DNA from: Mesocentrotus franciscanus
Taxonomy: Eukaryota; Echinodermata; Echinoidea; Camarodonta; Strongylocentrotidae
Assembly: GCA_037976565.1 (NCBI GenBank)
Contig: CP137685.1
Span: 28,380,842 to 28,444,841 of the forward strand
DNA length: 64,000 bases
Direction: 5' to 3'
Made by a program: the position numbers and the translations under genes. The notes under the pieces were generated by a model that worked only from the letters and a program-made list of their open reading frames with translations, ran no database searches and was not told the DNA's origin. This document shows positions 32,851 through 43,559 of this stretch, in pieces; position 1 is the stretch's first letter, and each line of letters begins with the position of its first letter.

Positions 32851-33728
32851 TTTCGGTTATTTCATTTTCAAAATCAATAAAAGACAAAATTAATACAAGA
32901 AATATATCACGTACAGGATTCAATTGACAAAATTAATTTTTATCTCCTCAAAAATAGCATCGGTATGCGCTCGCAAAATGGAAGATTAGGCTAGATTCCG
33001 CTTTGTTGTCATGAACCCAACAATATGCCAGTTGAGTATTTTTTATTCAACCTGAAAGTACAATAAAAAAAAAAAAACACCCTCAGTATACATGTCAATA
33101 ACAACTAGAACGAACTGCACTAAATATGTATGCATTTACCCTAGCTGTTCATGTATAATCAAAAGCCTTAAAGTCATGAATTCACTCTATATCCAAAAAA
33201 CTCTCTAAAAGGCCTCAAGCCCCATTAATCTCTATGTGTAAACAACTTTACAGAAATACATGCCCTCTTAAAAAAAAACAGTAACCAAGGTCACCCGCCT
33301 AAATTCCTTGTCAAGACTACCTTTAAATATGTGCTTAATAAATAAATCCGATGTTACTCAAAGTATGTCAATCTTTGACTCATTAGTTGGTCTGTCATAG
33401 ACAGATCACCTCTTAATTTCGTCAGAATTTTCTTTCTTTATTTCTTTATTTTTTTATATTTATTTCTTCCCAATTCTTTGTGCAGAGGATAACTCAAGAT
33501 CGATAAGGTCAATTTCTTTCAATTTTGGCACAGTCATAGGTCATTGTCATAAAATATAAAAGCAATCTTTTCAAGGTCATCAGGTACTCGTGACGTCATC
33601 CAGGCGCCATTATGTGAAATTTTATGAAAATCAACTCATGATCATATCTTCAAAACGGAAAGTCATATCTCTTTCATATTTATCATGATCAAGGTCAATA
33701 TCAGTCCGGTCAATTTCAGGTCAATAAA
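32851..33728. other. Unassigned repeat-like sequence
   Basis: From about 33,480 to 33,730 there are several TCAAGGTCA/GGTCAATTTC motifs (nuclear-receptor-half-site-like but probably part of a dispersed repeat). No coding. Confidence 0.3.
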
Positions 33729-33770
33729 CGCGCGCGTACGCGTACGTCCGCGCGTAAGTGCGCGCGCAAA
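33729..33770. repeat. Alternating purine-pyrimidine CG/TA tract (Z-DNA prone)
   Basis: About 42 bp of almost strict alternation (CGCGCGCGTACGCGTACG then CGCGCGTAAGTGCGCGCGC). Such alternation is known to favour left-handed DNA under supercoiling. Confidence 0.7.
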
Positions 33771-34265
33771 ATTTAAAAATGCTCCAAATCGTTTCAAATT
33801 CATTTTGCATACGTTTTAACCAGGGGGGCTCAACTCCGCTTCTGCATCCGTCCAGCCATGGGGAAATCTTGGAGGGTCAAAAGTGCACATTGCTTCCACT
33901 TGTCATGTATTAGCCTATGAAGATGACAACTTTTAAGTGCACCAGCGAAATAGGGATTTTATGTAAATTAAATTTTTGAATATTCATGAGCTCTTTTCCA
34001 CTTTTTAGCATATTATCGCAATGGAAGAAAAAAAGACAATGCTCATGCGTTTCTGTCGACATAATCCTGGGTGGGGCTGGACCATATATCGACCAGAACT
34101 ATTAAAGTGTAGAACAAAGGTCAGAGTTGGGGGGGCCGGGGGGTAAACTTTAGAAGGGCTAACTTAATTGGGGGCCAGTAACTTCACTGTCACCAGGATG
34201 GAAAGTACATACACAAAATTCGGTTCAGTAAGCAGAAATAATGAGCCCATTTCAACGTCTACCTT

Positions 34266-34508
34266 AGTGTGAGTGTCGTGGTCGAGTGGTTCAAGGCGCT
34301 TGACTGGAGATGCGAAGGTCCAGGGTTCGAATCCCGACACGGAACTAATATCCTTTGGCAAGATAACCAGGTGTTAAGATTGTGGAGATTGTGCACACAG
34401 TGTGTGCGGGCAAGCACTGAATCGGGGTAATAGTATATCTGTAAAGTGCTTAGAGACATTTGTATTTTGTATTAAGCGCTATATAAAAGCTGAATATTAT
34501 TATTAGTA
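34266..34508 (+). mobile_element. tRNA-derived SINE
   Basis: The 5' part resembles a class II (Ser/Leu-like) tRNA, with an A-box TGGTCGAGTGG at 34,279-34,289 and a B-box GGTTCGAATCC at 34,324-34,334. The body then continues into AAGTGCTTAGAGACATTTG and TTAAGCGCTATATAAAAGCT and ends in an ATT repeat. These are the internal pol III promoter and conserved tail layout of SINEs. The tRNA part lacks a proper anticodon arm and 3' pairing, so it is not a functional tRNA gene. Confidence 0.85.
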
Positions 34509-36663
34509 GTAGTCTATTTTTGACTTCTTGTTTTTCGTGTTTTATTTTTTTCGTTTATTTAGGTATTTTAAATCAATAATTATCAATCAAATTGCACAGA
34601 CCATTTAGCCCACTATTTTCGGATTTGTAGTGCCCAAATAATTAATCATCCCACCTCGCCTTCAATGATCTTTCCTATTGTGCCCCCTCCCAAATGAAAT
34701 TTCAATTTTGCCTTGTCAATTCTTTTCATTTTTGCATTCGCCGCCGCCACTGCGATCTTGTGACATTTCCATCCCCCTTCAAATACTGACATTTCCATAT
34801 GCCCTATTACCCTCCCTCCTCCACCCCCTCCCTCAACCACCACCACGATTACCCATGCTATCATTTTAGCACTGACTTATTATTTATGAACCCCATCCCC
34901 TCTATTGTAAACCATTATTTTATACTGCATTTATACTTTAGCCTTGCCCACTCTCTTATTACATTTCCGCCTTCTCGCTCATTAGGAAAGATGATTAAAT
35001 CTATCTCGCTGATGCCAGATCTAAACAAAATAACAAGGTCGAACACCAATTACTCAATTCTATACACAAGATTGCATCAGCCCCATCACAACTCAGTCAT
35101 ACAGCATTATCGTTACAGAGTGCCTACATCATCATAATCACCAGCATCATCACATATCTTTCACACAATAAGAAAATTAAAAGAAACTAAGAATTAAGCA
35201 GTATTAACTAATTTTATTAACATTTATGAACTGATTTATCAACATAATTTTTTCTATAATGATCTTTTAAAATGCAACATGATATAACATTACATCAACA
35301 AAAGAAAGGTAACAAATAAACGGAGGGGGGGGGGGCTGCTGTCTCTTGAATTCAATTTTTTTGGTTGTAAAATTTTACTATCCATATGATTTATTCAATT
35401 ATCAACATGCTATATTACTATGTAAAGTACAGGTATATACTGAGTTTTATGAGTACTTTTTGTTTACATTGGACATTATTGTTGTTGTTATTACTACTAT
35501 TATCATTATTATTATTGTTATCATTATAGATAATTTTATTATCATGATCATTGTCATTATAATTACTATTATTATTAGTGTTATTGTAGTGCCTTGTAGA
35601 AAAGGTAGGCCTTATGATTGTTTCTAAAAATATTACCGTCGACGACTTAAATATTATTAGAGTTCATTCAATCAGTTAATATTCTTTGGTCAGACAAAAG
35701 AAAAGGGGATGAGATAGGGTAATACGTTGTGACAATGCAGAGAGCCCCTCACTGCATCAACAAACACATCACAATCATTTCAGAGATCCTCAAACAAAAT
35801 GGATCTTTATACCCAGGGGGCACAGCAGGTTCTTGAGACATGGAACGTTGTAAAATGTTGTCTGGGTTGGGTTGGGTATTAACACTTTCGAGGTGGACGA
35901 CCTTTGCAATATGCTGCTGGAAAAATAAATGGCCGCCATTTTTCTAAATGGCTGCCAAGTACAACTACTGTTGTACAATTCTGGGGATTACTTTTTAATA
36001 GTACCTCATTTCACCATGTGTAAGGTGTCATATGGAAGACAATTCAACTTCCGACAAGATAATACCTCACTCAATAGGTTTGGGGACTATTTTCATAACA
36101 ATTTTGAGCCAAAAATTTAATTTTTTACAATTTTTTTCAAAAATATGAATTGCGCCAAAATACATATTTGTCCATATTTAATCGATTATGATGCTAACTA
36201 ACTTCCTGAAACTTGCTGAAAAACTGTTCAGATACATGGTTGATATGATTTCTAAATTTCAAGTCTATTGCTTTTCTAACTTAAAAGTTGTAGTGCTCTA
36301 AAGTTGACACTTTGTTATGAGCCAAAATGGCAAATTTGGTTGCTAAGGGCTGTCTTCTCCTTAGCAACAGTAACAAAGTGACGTGAAAATGGAATATATC
36401 GCGAGAAATTGCTATCACCAAGCAGATGACTACTTTGATAGGAAGTATAATGTATGATGATGCTTTTTTAATCATATTTTAATGATATATATCGCTTAGT
36501 TCCCGTTGCTATGGTAATAATATGCCTAGGAACCGATATATAATGTGTTCTCAGAGTCAAATTGGGATATAGGTCATAGTTCATAGTGCATGGTGTGGTT
36601 CAGAACTTTTACCCTAACCCCTCCCTCCATTGAAATGCCCCCCCCCCCCCGATCAAAAGTAAA
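34509..36663. other. Unassigned, with an ATT microsatellite
   Basis: An imperfect ATT/ATC repeat occupies about 35,480-35,590 and a G-run lies at 35,325-35,335. A short imperfect palindrome (ATATATCG..GGAACCGATATAT) is at about 36,485-36,543. The remaining frames are short and of random composition. Confidence 0.4.
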
Positions 36664-37044
36664 TTTAGGATGGGTGCAGTATGTTATGTAGGACATGATG
36701 TGTGTTCAGAAATGATGCAGGCTAGGTCCTCTTGGTATTCCTCATCAGCTGAAAATTTAACAAGACTAAATTGGAAAACAATTGACAATAATAGAACAAA
36801 AATTGTAGCAACTATGATGTATAAGATTATCTTAAAACAAGCTCCTGAATATTTAGTAGAAAGGTTTATATTTGCTGACCATAATAATACACGTTCAAGT
36901 TTGTATAATGTGAAAACAATAAGACCAAAGACTGAGACTATGAAAAGATCTTTTAAATATAGAGGGGCCTTAACATGGAATAACTTGCCACATGATGTAC
37001 AAGGTGCTAAATCGTTCAATATTTTTAAGGTAAGGCTGACGTGA
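36664..37044 (+). pseudogene. Non-LTR RT C-terminal remnant
   Basis: Translation gives LTRLNWKTIDNNRTKIVATMMYKIILKQAPEYLVERF, then TRSSLYN..RPKTETMKRSFKYRGALTWNNLPHDVQGAKSFNIFK. This is the C-terminal block seen after the RT thumb in CR1/L2-type proteins (W..L..RR....M..., RSF.YRGA..WN.LP). Only the last ~110 residues remain, uninterrupted. Confidence 0.75.
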
Positions 37045-37429
37045 TACGAAATAAGTGTGTGGGGAGGGGGTAACTTATTGGTTTAGTGAGCTGTGTTTTG
37101 TTTGTTTTTAAAGCTTTATATTTGTATAAATATCTTTATACTTTTAACCTATTTATCATTCTTATTTATATTATATTACTCCTACGCAATATGAAACCCC
37201 TTTTTTATTTAAAGTCTAATTGTGTGTATTATGATCTATGCAATACGATATCAGTTTCTGTCTCTTTAAAATAAACAACAGCTATTTATGTAATATTTAA
37301 CTGATCCTTATTCATATGTTCTTCAGTATTTATTATTATTCCATACTTCATTTTACTTCTACACAATATGGAATACGCATTTGTCTTAATTTCAAGTATA
37401 ATATGTGTAATTTATATACCTCACTTTAG

Positions 37430-37760
37430 AAATCTAGCCATCTGATTGGTCGAAATTGGAGTCGTGATTTCAAGCCATGCCCAACTCACAGGGCATAGCA
37501 ATAGCCCACAGGGCCTAGTTAAAAGTTTCTACCCTCCGCCTCATTATCCTGCGATTCCCATTGGTTTACTGCGATCCCCATTGGTTTGCGTGTTAAAATT
37601 GTCTACGTGCGAGCACGGACGCCATATACAGTGCTCTTTGTCTGCGATTCCCAAATGATTGAAACTTTCACTCGAAGATTAAGCGAAGATTAACAGACAG
37701 TGTTTCAGATTTTCTGTGATGTTTTAACAAATTTTTACTCACTAAAAGTCTAAGGTAAGA
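37430..37760 (+). promoter_or_regulatory. Promoter-like segment: three ATTGGT boxes and a GTAAGA donor
   Basis: ATTGGT (inverted CCAAT) occurs at about 37,444, 37,559 and 37,576, followed about 180 bp later by GTCTAAGGTAAGAATTC at 37,748-37,764, a good splice-donor match. No TATA box. The arrangement resembles a promoter and untranslated first exon, of a host gene or of an inserted element. It is only a motif-level suggestion. Confidence 0.2.
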
Positions 37761-37801
37761 ATTCTTGGTAGATTTTTGTTTTAATTCGGCATATAAAAGT
37801 C

Positions 37802-37949
37802 ATATCGACTGCTTTAATACTCGAGGACTATAGCTGTTTCTATATTGGCTCGCGGGATACCCAGGCGCGCCTCGGGGTGATAGCAGGGGATTCAACTATC
37901 CCTTGAGCGTATAGAAACAGCTATAGTCCTCTCGTAGCAGTCGATATAA
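37802..37949. repeat. Fold-back element (~45 bp arms)
   Basis: ATATCGACTGCT..GAGGACTATAGCTGTTTCTATA at left is mirrored by TATAGAAACAGCTATAGTCC TC..AGCAGTCGATATA at right. The ~55 bp centre contains GGCGCGCC. No duplication resolved. Confidence 0.8.
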
Positions 37950-38509
37950 CTATAATATAACTTTTACATGTATGTGTGTTTTCTTTTGTTTTTGTTTTAA
38001 AGTTTAGTTATTTGATATTTAACATAAATACATAAATATGTTCTTAACTTAGTTCATATCTTGTTATACTTCTTTTTGTTGTTACTATATATAATATATG
38101 CCAACAGATAATATGATGATCATAACTTATTTCAATTTCTTTTGGGACTATCAATATCGTTGTAATTAACTAGTGTTTTAGCTTATTTTCTATATATTGT
38201 CGTGTTATGGTTGTAGATTTGTCAGTGTTATATTACTTTTGTTTATATGTCATGATTATATTGTGTTTTTTTATCAACACGGCCCTGGTTGAAACCAGTC
38301 TGCGAACTGTTTCGGGCTTTTACCGTGTATAAATAAAATAAACTCAACTCAAGTCATTTGTCAAGTGACACATAAATGAGTTCTGGATCCAGGTGATAGT
38401 CATGATTTTCAGTCTGAATCATGAAGACAATGGATGGAGGGGTTCAGAATATGCACATTTCCCCCTTCTGTGACCCTTCCCCCTCTTCTAGAACAAATTT
38501 AGAGCAATT

Positions 38510-38985
38510 AGTGCGAAGCGTTATATAGAGCTATACACCATTAATAAACTGAAAGAAAAATGCCAAGAATTCAACATCCCTCTATGCGTAGCATTTGCAG
38601 ACTACGAAAAGGCATTGATTCTGTCGACACCTATGCAGTACTGAAGGCAATCCAAGACTAAGGAATCAACAACGCATACATCAAGATCCTTAAAGATATT
38701 TATTCAGACTGCTACAACACTGTCAAAATGCACAAGGACAGCAACAAAATCATGATAAGAAAGGGAGTTCGTCAGGGAGACACCGGCTCACCAAAATTCT
38801 TCACTGCTTGCCTAGAGAGCTTCTTCAGAACATTAGACTGGTCATCAAAGGGAATCAACATAAACGGGGGGAAAATGAGCCATTTAAGATTTGCAGACGA
38901 TATTGTCATCATATCTGACAACTTAAACGACCTCCAAATAATGCTGCAAGAACTGGACGATGGAAGCCGACTAACAGGTCTCAAT
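38510..38985 (+). pseudogene. RTE-like RT catalytic region
   Basis: LYTINKLKEKCQEFNIPLCVAF..YEKAFD gives the first catalytic Asp block, with a frameshift just after it (about 38,612). A TAA at 38,659-38,661 interrupts the frame. The open part from 38,728 reads GVRQGDTGSPKFFTACLESFF and RFADDIVIISDN (catalytic pair). It ends at LTGLN, where a palindromic MITE is inserted. Confidence 0.85.
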
Positions 38986-39123
38986 AGGGACTTTTAGATT
39001 TAAACGACGAGAACGTGGACTGCCACCTGCGCCATTCTTTCAAAGCGCTGGCCCGTCACATTACCTTAAAAGGATGTCACCGTGGCAGTCCACGTTCTCG
39101 TCGTGTAAAATATAAAAGTCCCT
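38986..39123. mobile_element. 138 bp palindromic MITE
   Basis: Inserted in LTGLN|MNMKKTK of the RTE protein. Left arm AGGGACTTTTA..GACGAGAACGTGG is the inverted copy of right CCACGTTCTCGTC..TAAAAGTCCCT. Target duplication is AAT (3 bp), or AATA if the first A belongs to the flank. Arms are about 45-50 bp. Confidence 0.85.
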
Positions 39124-39296
39124 AATATGAACATGAAGAAGACTAAAGTCATGGTAGGATCAGCCAAAGTCCCAAAACAAATCTAAGTGAATGGTACCAA
39201 AGTGGAGCAAGTAGAGGAGTATATTTATCTAGGACAGCGCTTCTCTCTACAAGACAAAAACCAAAATAAGAAGAAGGATCAAAGCTGGATGGCAAG
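39124..39296 (+). pseudogene. RTE-like RT thumb segment
   Basis: Reads MNMKKTKVMVGSAK, then a TAA at 39,184-39,186, then VNGTKVEQVEEYIYLGQRFSLQDKNQ, the YLG block following the RT palm, and a GW-like end where another element is inserted. Confidence 0.8.
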
Positions 39297-39819
39297 CAAG
39301 GGCGTCAATCCGAGTTTGAGCATGGGGGCACAATTATATGTCACCTTTACAGTTACTTTCAAAGTTATACCACGTTATGTTGCTACAGTACACACACACA
39401 CACTCTCTCTCTAGTTATTCTGTTTCACGGCATGTACTTTCATTGGTGACAGGTCCATTTATTGTCTTTTTTAAAATCTTTGACGTTTCATTACATTTTT
39501 AGAGAAAGAAGACGATTCGTTGTACCGTTCTTGACTCTTAATCCTTGTTCGAATAAAGTCCCCCCTCCCACGCAAAGCGCGGAACCTGTGACGTTTCATT
39601 TGATTATCAGAGAAAGAAGACGATTTGTTGTACCGTTCTCGACTCTTAATCCTTGTTTGAATTCAGTTCCCCCTCGCGGAAGCTTTGACGTTATATTCAA
39701 TTATTAAAGAACTTCTTTTCTGACAAAACATGGGGGGGGGACATTTGATATGATGTACCCCCTAGGAAAAATCGTGGGGGGGGAACGTGTTCCCCTTTCC
39801 CCCCGGATTGACGCCCTTG
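39297..39819. mobile_element. hAT-like element with CAAGGGCGTCAATCCG termini
   Basis: A 16-bp exact inverted repeat (CAAGGGCGTCAATCCG and complement). It is flanked by direct TGGCAAG (39,290-39,296 and 39,824-39,830), which extends to 8 bp with one mismatch. The RTE coding sequence continues ..GWQ|AFGRYSTIIKGK.. after removal. Inside, a ~115 bp segment (GACGTTTCATT..CGTTGTACCGTTCT..) is repeated in tandem at about 39,481 and 39,591. No coding. Confidence 0.82.
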
Positions 39820-39830
39820 ATATTGGCAAG

Positions 39831-40133
39831 CCTTTGGCAGATACAGCACCATCATAAAAGGCAAACTTCTACCATGCCTGATAAGGAAACTATATAACCA
39901 GTGCATCATCCCAGCAATCTCATATGCTGCAGAAACATGGACACTAACATCAAAAATGGAAAGAAAGCTAGCAGCATCTCAACACAACATGGAAAGAAGA
40001 TCATATACAAAGACAGACAAACGAACAAATGGATCAGGGAGCAGACAAAAGTCCAGGACATTCTTGATACTGTGAAAAGAAGAAAATGGAATTGGGCGGG
40101 CCACATCAGCCGTAGAAATGATAATTGCTGGAG
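39831..40133 (+). pseudogene. RTE-like protein segment before the C-terminus
   Basis: Reads FGRYSTIIKGKLLPCLIRKLYNQCIIPAISYAAETWTL, TSKMERKLAASQHNMERR, then KRRKWNWAGHISRRNDN: the AETW, Q..MER and WAGH blocks of RTE/Jockey-type proteins. One or two frameshifts (about 39,975 and 40,060). It is cut by the hAT element at 40,134. Confidence 0.8.
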
Positions 40134-40369
40134 CAGGCGCGGATCCAGGATTTCTTAGGGGGGCGCCCAAATTAGAAATCATGCAAGCCAAATATTGGTA
40201 CGTAATGGTGACCACCAGTGGCGTAATGAGCAAAAATATTTGGGGGGCAGAAAAATATCCGCATCACCCCCACTCTTACATGCGGGCCCCGCTGAACGTT
40301 GATGGTGGGGAGAGGCTAAAGTATTTACGATCAGGTAGAGCGTATAATAAATTGGCGTGGGGTCTAGGG

Positions 40370-41340
40370 GCAAAGCCCCGGCGGGGGTCAAGGGGCGGAG
40401 CCCCCGAAAGCTCAGGGGTTTTAGGCGTTTATTTACGGTCAGATGAGCATTTTTTGATACATTATTTGTGACAATGGCAGGACACTAATTTGCGTGGGGT
40501 CCAGGGGCGGAGCCCCCAGAAGCTCAGGGGTTTTAGGCATTTTATAACGGTCAGATAAGCATTCAGGGGCCCGCCTTAGGGCCCATTGTTGGGTCGAGGG
40601 GGTGGAGCCCCCGGAATCTCAGGGGTTTTAGGCATTTAATCACGGTCAGATGAGCATTTTTTTGGTACATTATTTGTGACACTGGCAGGACACTAATTGG
40701 CATGAGGTCCAGGAGGCGGAGCCCCCAGAAGCTCAGGGGTTTTAGGCATTAACTTACGGTCAGAAAAGTATCCAGGGGCCTGCCTTAGGGCCTTAGGTGG
40801 GGTCCAGGGGGCAGAGCCACCGGAAGTTCAGGGGTTTTCAAGGGCGGATCTACGGGTTTTTTTTAGGGGGTTTAACCCCCCCCCCCCTTACCAAATTTTT
40901 TTTTTTTAAAGCAGTGACTGCTTTTATGGTCGCCATTATGTTAGTAGATGCCAGGAAAACATCACTTACGGGGGTTCAAAATAGCCCCCAAAAAAAAAAA
41001 AAAAAATATCGCCTCGCCGCTTTTCGGCTCGTGGACGATGCTCTGCATCGTCATTAGGTCACGCCCCCCTCTAGCAAAAAGCTAGATCCGGCCCTGGTTT
41101 TAGGCATTAAATTACGGTCAGATGAGCATATTTTGATACCTTATTTGTGACACTGGCAGGACACTAATCGGCGTGGGGTCCAGGGGGCGGAGCCCCCAGA
41201 AGCTCAGGGGTTTTAGGCATTAAAGTCCCGTCAAATGAGGATCCAGGGACCCGCCTTAGGGCCCGTGGTGGAATCCAGGAGGCATAGCCCCCGGAAGCGC
41301 AGGGGTTTTAAGCATTTAATCACAGTCAGATGAGCATATT
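40370..41340 (+). repeat. Tandem repeat inside the hAT element
   Basis: GGGCGGAGCCCCC..AGCTCAGGGGTTTTAGGCATT recurs about 8 times (for example near 40,393, 40,506, 40,600, 40,717, 40,808, 41,186 and 41,280). The units alternate between about 95 and 115 bp and carry ACGGTCAGATGAGCAT and GACACTGGCAGGACACTAAT segments. Confidence 0.85.
40843..41095. mobile_element. Nested MITE within the tandem repeat
   Basis: Interrupts CAGGGGTTTT|AGGCATT. Ends are CAAGGGCGGATCTA and TAGATCCGGCCCTG (inverted, mismatched) with GTTTT repeated at the junction. It includes a CGATGCTCTGCATCG hairpin near the right end and long homopolymers. Confidence 0.65.
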
Positions 41341-41379
41341 TTGATACCTCATTATTTTGTGACACTGACAGGTCACTAT

Positions 41380-41990
41380 TCTTTCTTTCTTTCTCTCTTT
41401 CTTTTTATTTCTCTTTAATAAACTTTTTCCAAAAAAAATTGGCGGGTGGGGGAGCTCGAGGCCCCCGAGCCCCGCCGTTCCGCGGGCCCTGACATGTAGG
41501 CCTCCAAATAAGCATATTTGTTGCATGACTGTAAATTTAGGAATTTTTCATTTTCCAACAAACGCATAAAAAAATATAATTTACTAAAAAGTGAGGAAAA
41601 ATCCAGGAAAATTACGTCATTTCAGCAACATTTGTAAATCACCGGTATCGAATTTCATTGAGTGGGGCATTTTTGTCCCCCCAGATCTACACCTAATTGT
41701 TGGCGAAAAAAAAATCACAACCGATATCCCCCTTCTTTTCTTCTTCCTCTTTTTTTCCTTCCCTGTATCTCCTTTTTTTTCTTCTTTTTTCTTTCTCTTT
41801 CCTTCCTTCTCTCTTATTTTTTTAAGGGGGGGGGGAGGCAACAGTCTGGAAGGCAAGGCCCTTTCGGCCCCTCCCCCGATATCCTTCTTCCCCTCTTTTC
41901 TTTTGTTCTTCCTCTTCTTTCTTTCCCTTTCTCTCCTCTTTCCCTTTCCCTTCCCCTTCTCTCTCTCTCTCTCTCTCTTTTTTTTGCCGG
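41380..41990. repeat. Pyrimidine-rich tracts (CTTT/TCTC)
   Basis: CTTT repeats at 41,381-41,406 and 41,729-41,985 with long T and C runs in the hAT interior. Low-complexity open frames on both strands come from this. Confidence 0.85.
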
Positions 41991-42018
41991 GGGAGGGCTC
42001 GGCCTGGATCCGCACCTG

Positions 42019-42210
42019 CGCTGGAGTGCAGCAATCACTCACTGGACACCATATGAGGGAAAACGTAACAGGGGACGCCAAAGAAAAAGATGGAGAGATG
42101 AGCTGCAACAGTACTGGGGAAGGTTAACTGGTACCAATAGGCACTGAACAGAGTCATTTGGAGACAGCATGCTGAGGCCTTAATCCTGCAGTGGATCGAT
42201 AATGGCTGAA
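42019..42210 (+). pseudogene. RTE-like protein C-terminus
   Basis: Resumes as CWSAAITHWTPYEGKRNRGRQRKRWRDELQQYWG and, after a one-base shift near 42,130, as ALNRVIWRQHAEALILQWIDNG then stop. This basic GRxxxRWRD block is the usual RTE/Jockey-type end. Confidence 0.8.
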
Positions 42211-42351
42211 AAGGTAAAGTAAAAGTAAAGTAAGATCTTCCCCTCTAAAATTGGAAATAAATCCAGATAAATAAGTCATAAATCAAGAGTAAATCTACAG
42301 TTTTGTGACAGAAACCGATTATCAGGACATCACCGAATAATATGAGACTTA

Positions 42352-43559
42352 TATAGGATTTCTCGGTCAATTTCGTAAGCTTTTCATTCGTTTTTATACA
42401 AAGTTCATTCAAATTCGCGAAATAAAGCTGCTGGCGTGTAAATTTCATTCAAAATAACACTTTTTTCATTTGATTTACTTATTCGGTCAATGGATTTAGC
42501 ACTTGTTTCATTCAATTTAACAACCGCTTACAAATGCGCAGTTTGCATTCATTTTCGTCAACAATGGCAAATCGGACGTCCGTACCATTCAATTTCACGT
42601 TGGGTCATTCTAAATAACAAAGTTTTCATTCATATTCGCCTATCTTTACAAACCTATGGAATACATGGTATATGCACATGTTTCTCATCTAAATTTAACA
42701 AATGAGTTATTGGTAATTGTGACTGTGATCACGATCGTGATTGTGATTCAGTGTGATGGTGATTCAGATTTTGATGTGATTATGATTGTGATTGAACTGA
42801 TACTCATAGATTGTTCTTAACTAAATATAATTTACACAAATATAAATGGCTTCAAAGAGATTACGAACAGCGAATAAATTATCAAAAACAAAAACAAACA
42901 AAACATAAAAAAATAAATCAATGTATAGAGTATTGATACCCCCACCATTATGGTACGCCACTCCAATAAATACAACTGTAGTCTGTAAACACACACTTTG
43001 CATGCACTTATATCATTGCATATTCATAAAAAACACTCTTCCTTAGTTCCATGCTAATTCTATATTGATGTGGCTGGGTTATATCAACTTAACACATGAT
43101 CGTTCAGTTGCTAAATAGTGATGATTTAATGGGTATACACCCCTAGTGAGGACAAATAACATGTTTGTTGCTTACCAACCCATACAATTTGAAATGAATT
43201 TAGCATGGAACTAAGCTTGCGGGTTTCTATATATGATCATACTGGGTAAGATTTACATGTTTAATTTGTCTGCAAAACGTGTGAAATTGTATGCAAAGAA
43301 ATGAATTTGAATTCACGGAAGACGCTATTACGTAATCGCGAATCGTCTCGCTTTAAATTGAATGAAAATTTTACGAAAAAGAAACACGTTTTAATTCGAA
43401 TGAAAATAAAATGTTTTTGAATGATCGTTTTATGAATTTAAATGCTAAAAAACGAATTTGAACGAAAAATAACAGCTGCGGTGACAGAATCAGCGAAATT
43501 GAATGAACATAAAATGAATTTGTGTGGCCAACTTACGAAATTGACCGAGAAATCCTATA
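42352..43559. mobile_element. 1.2 kb DNA element with 29-bp inverted ends and subterminal motif arrays
   Basis: ATATAGGATTTCTCGGTCAA and nine further bases at left (42,352-42,380) match exactly the complement of the right end (43,531-43,559). A TTCATTC-AATTT-like motif recurs about ten times in the first ~300 bp. Its complement (AAATTGAATGAA-like) recurs about eight times in the last ~220 bp. A TA duplication is possible. The centre has a GATTGTGAT microsatellite. No transposase frame. Confidence 0.85.

Larger units (their letters stand above)
37045..38350 (+). other. Probable 3' UTR of the preceding element, with an embedded palindrome
   Basis: Ends at ACGGCCCTGGTTGAAACCAG and TTTACCGTGTATAAATAAAATAAAC (38,279-38,345), a 3' end style seen in CR1/L2-like elements, with AATAAA. 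The region between carries a promoter-like stretch (37,430-37,760) and a fold-back (37,802-37,949), so it may be composite. Confidence 0.4.
40134..42018. mobile_element. Composite hAT element, 1,885 bp (CAGGCGCGGATCCAGG termini)
   Basis: Left end CAGGCGCGGATCCAGG; right end CCTGGATCCGCACCTG. Flanks TGCTGGAG (40,126-40,133) and CGCTGGAG (42,019-42,026) form an 8-bp duplication with one mismatch. The RTE protein continues from RNDNCWS across it. The interior is non-coding: a tandem repeat, another nested MITE and pyrimidine-rich tracts. It is a large non-autonomous hAT element. Confidence 0.88.
38510..42232 (+). mobile_element. RTE-like non-LTR retrotransposon with nested DNA elements
   Basis: RT and C-terminal coding segments (38,510-38,985; 39,124-39,296; 39,831-40,133; 42,027-42,207) are separated by three DNA elements. 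The protein reads through each junction when they are removed. It ends DNG-stop at about 42,207, followed by an AAGTAA-like repeat tail (GGTAAAGTAAAAGTAAAGTAA). The RT block style (GVRQGDTGSPKFF, RFADDIVIIS, WNWAGHISRRNDN, GRQRKRWRDEL) is RTE-like. The 5' part is missing. Confidence 0.82.

Noticed and set aside
34266..34350. tRNA-Ser/Leu gene
   Set aside because: A and B boxes are present but the anticodon arm and acceptor pairing are not tRNA-like, and the sequence continues into a SINE tail.
41591..42147. Two overlapping ~160-178 codon frames, Ser/Phe/Pro-rich or Lys/Arg/Glu-rich
   Set aside because: They derive from the CTTT/TCTC tract in the hAT interior. Only the last ~40 codons of one frame are real RTE sequence, listed separately.
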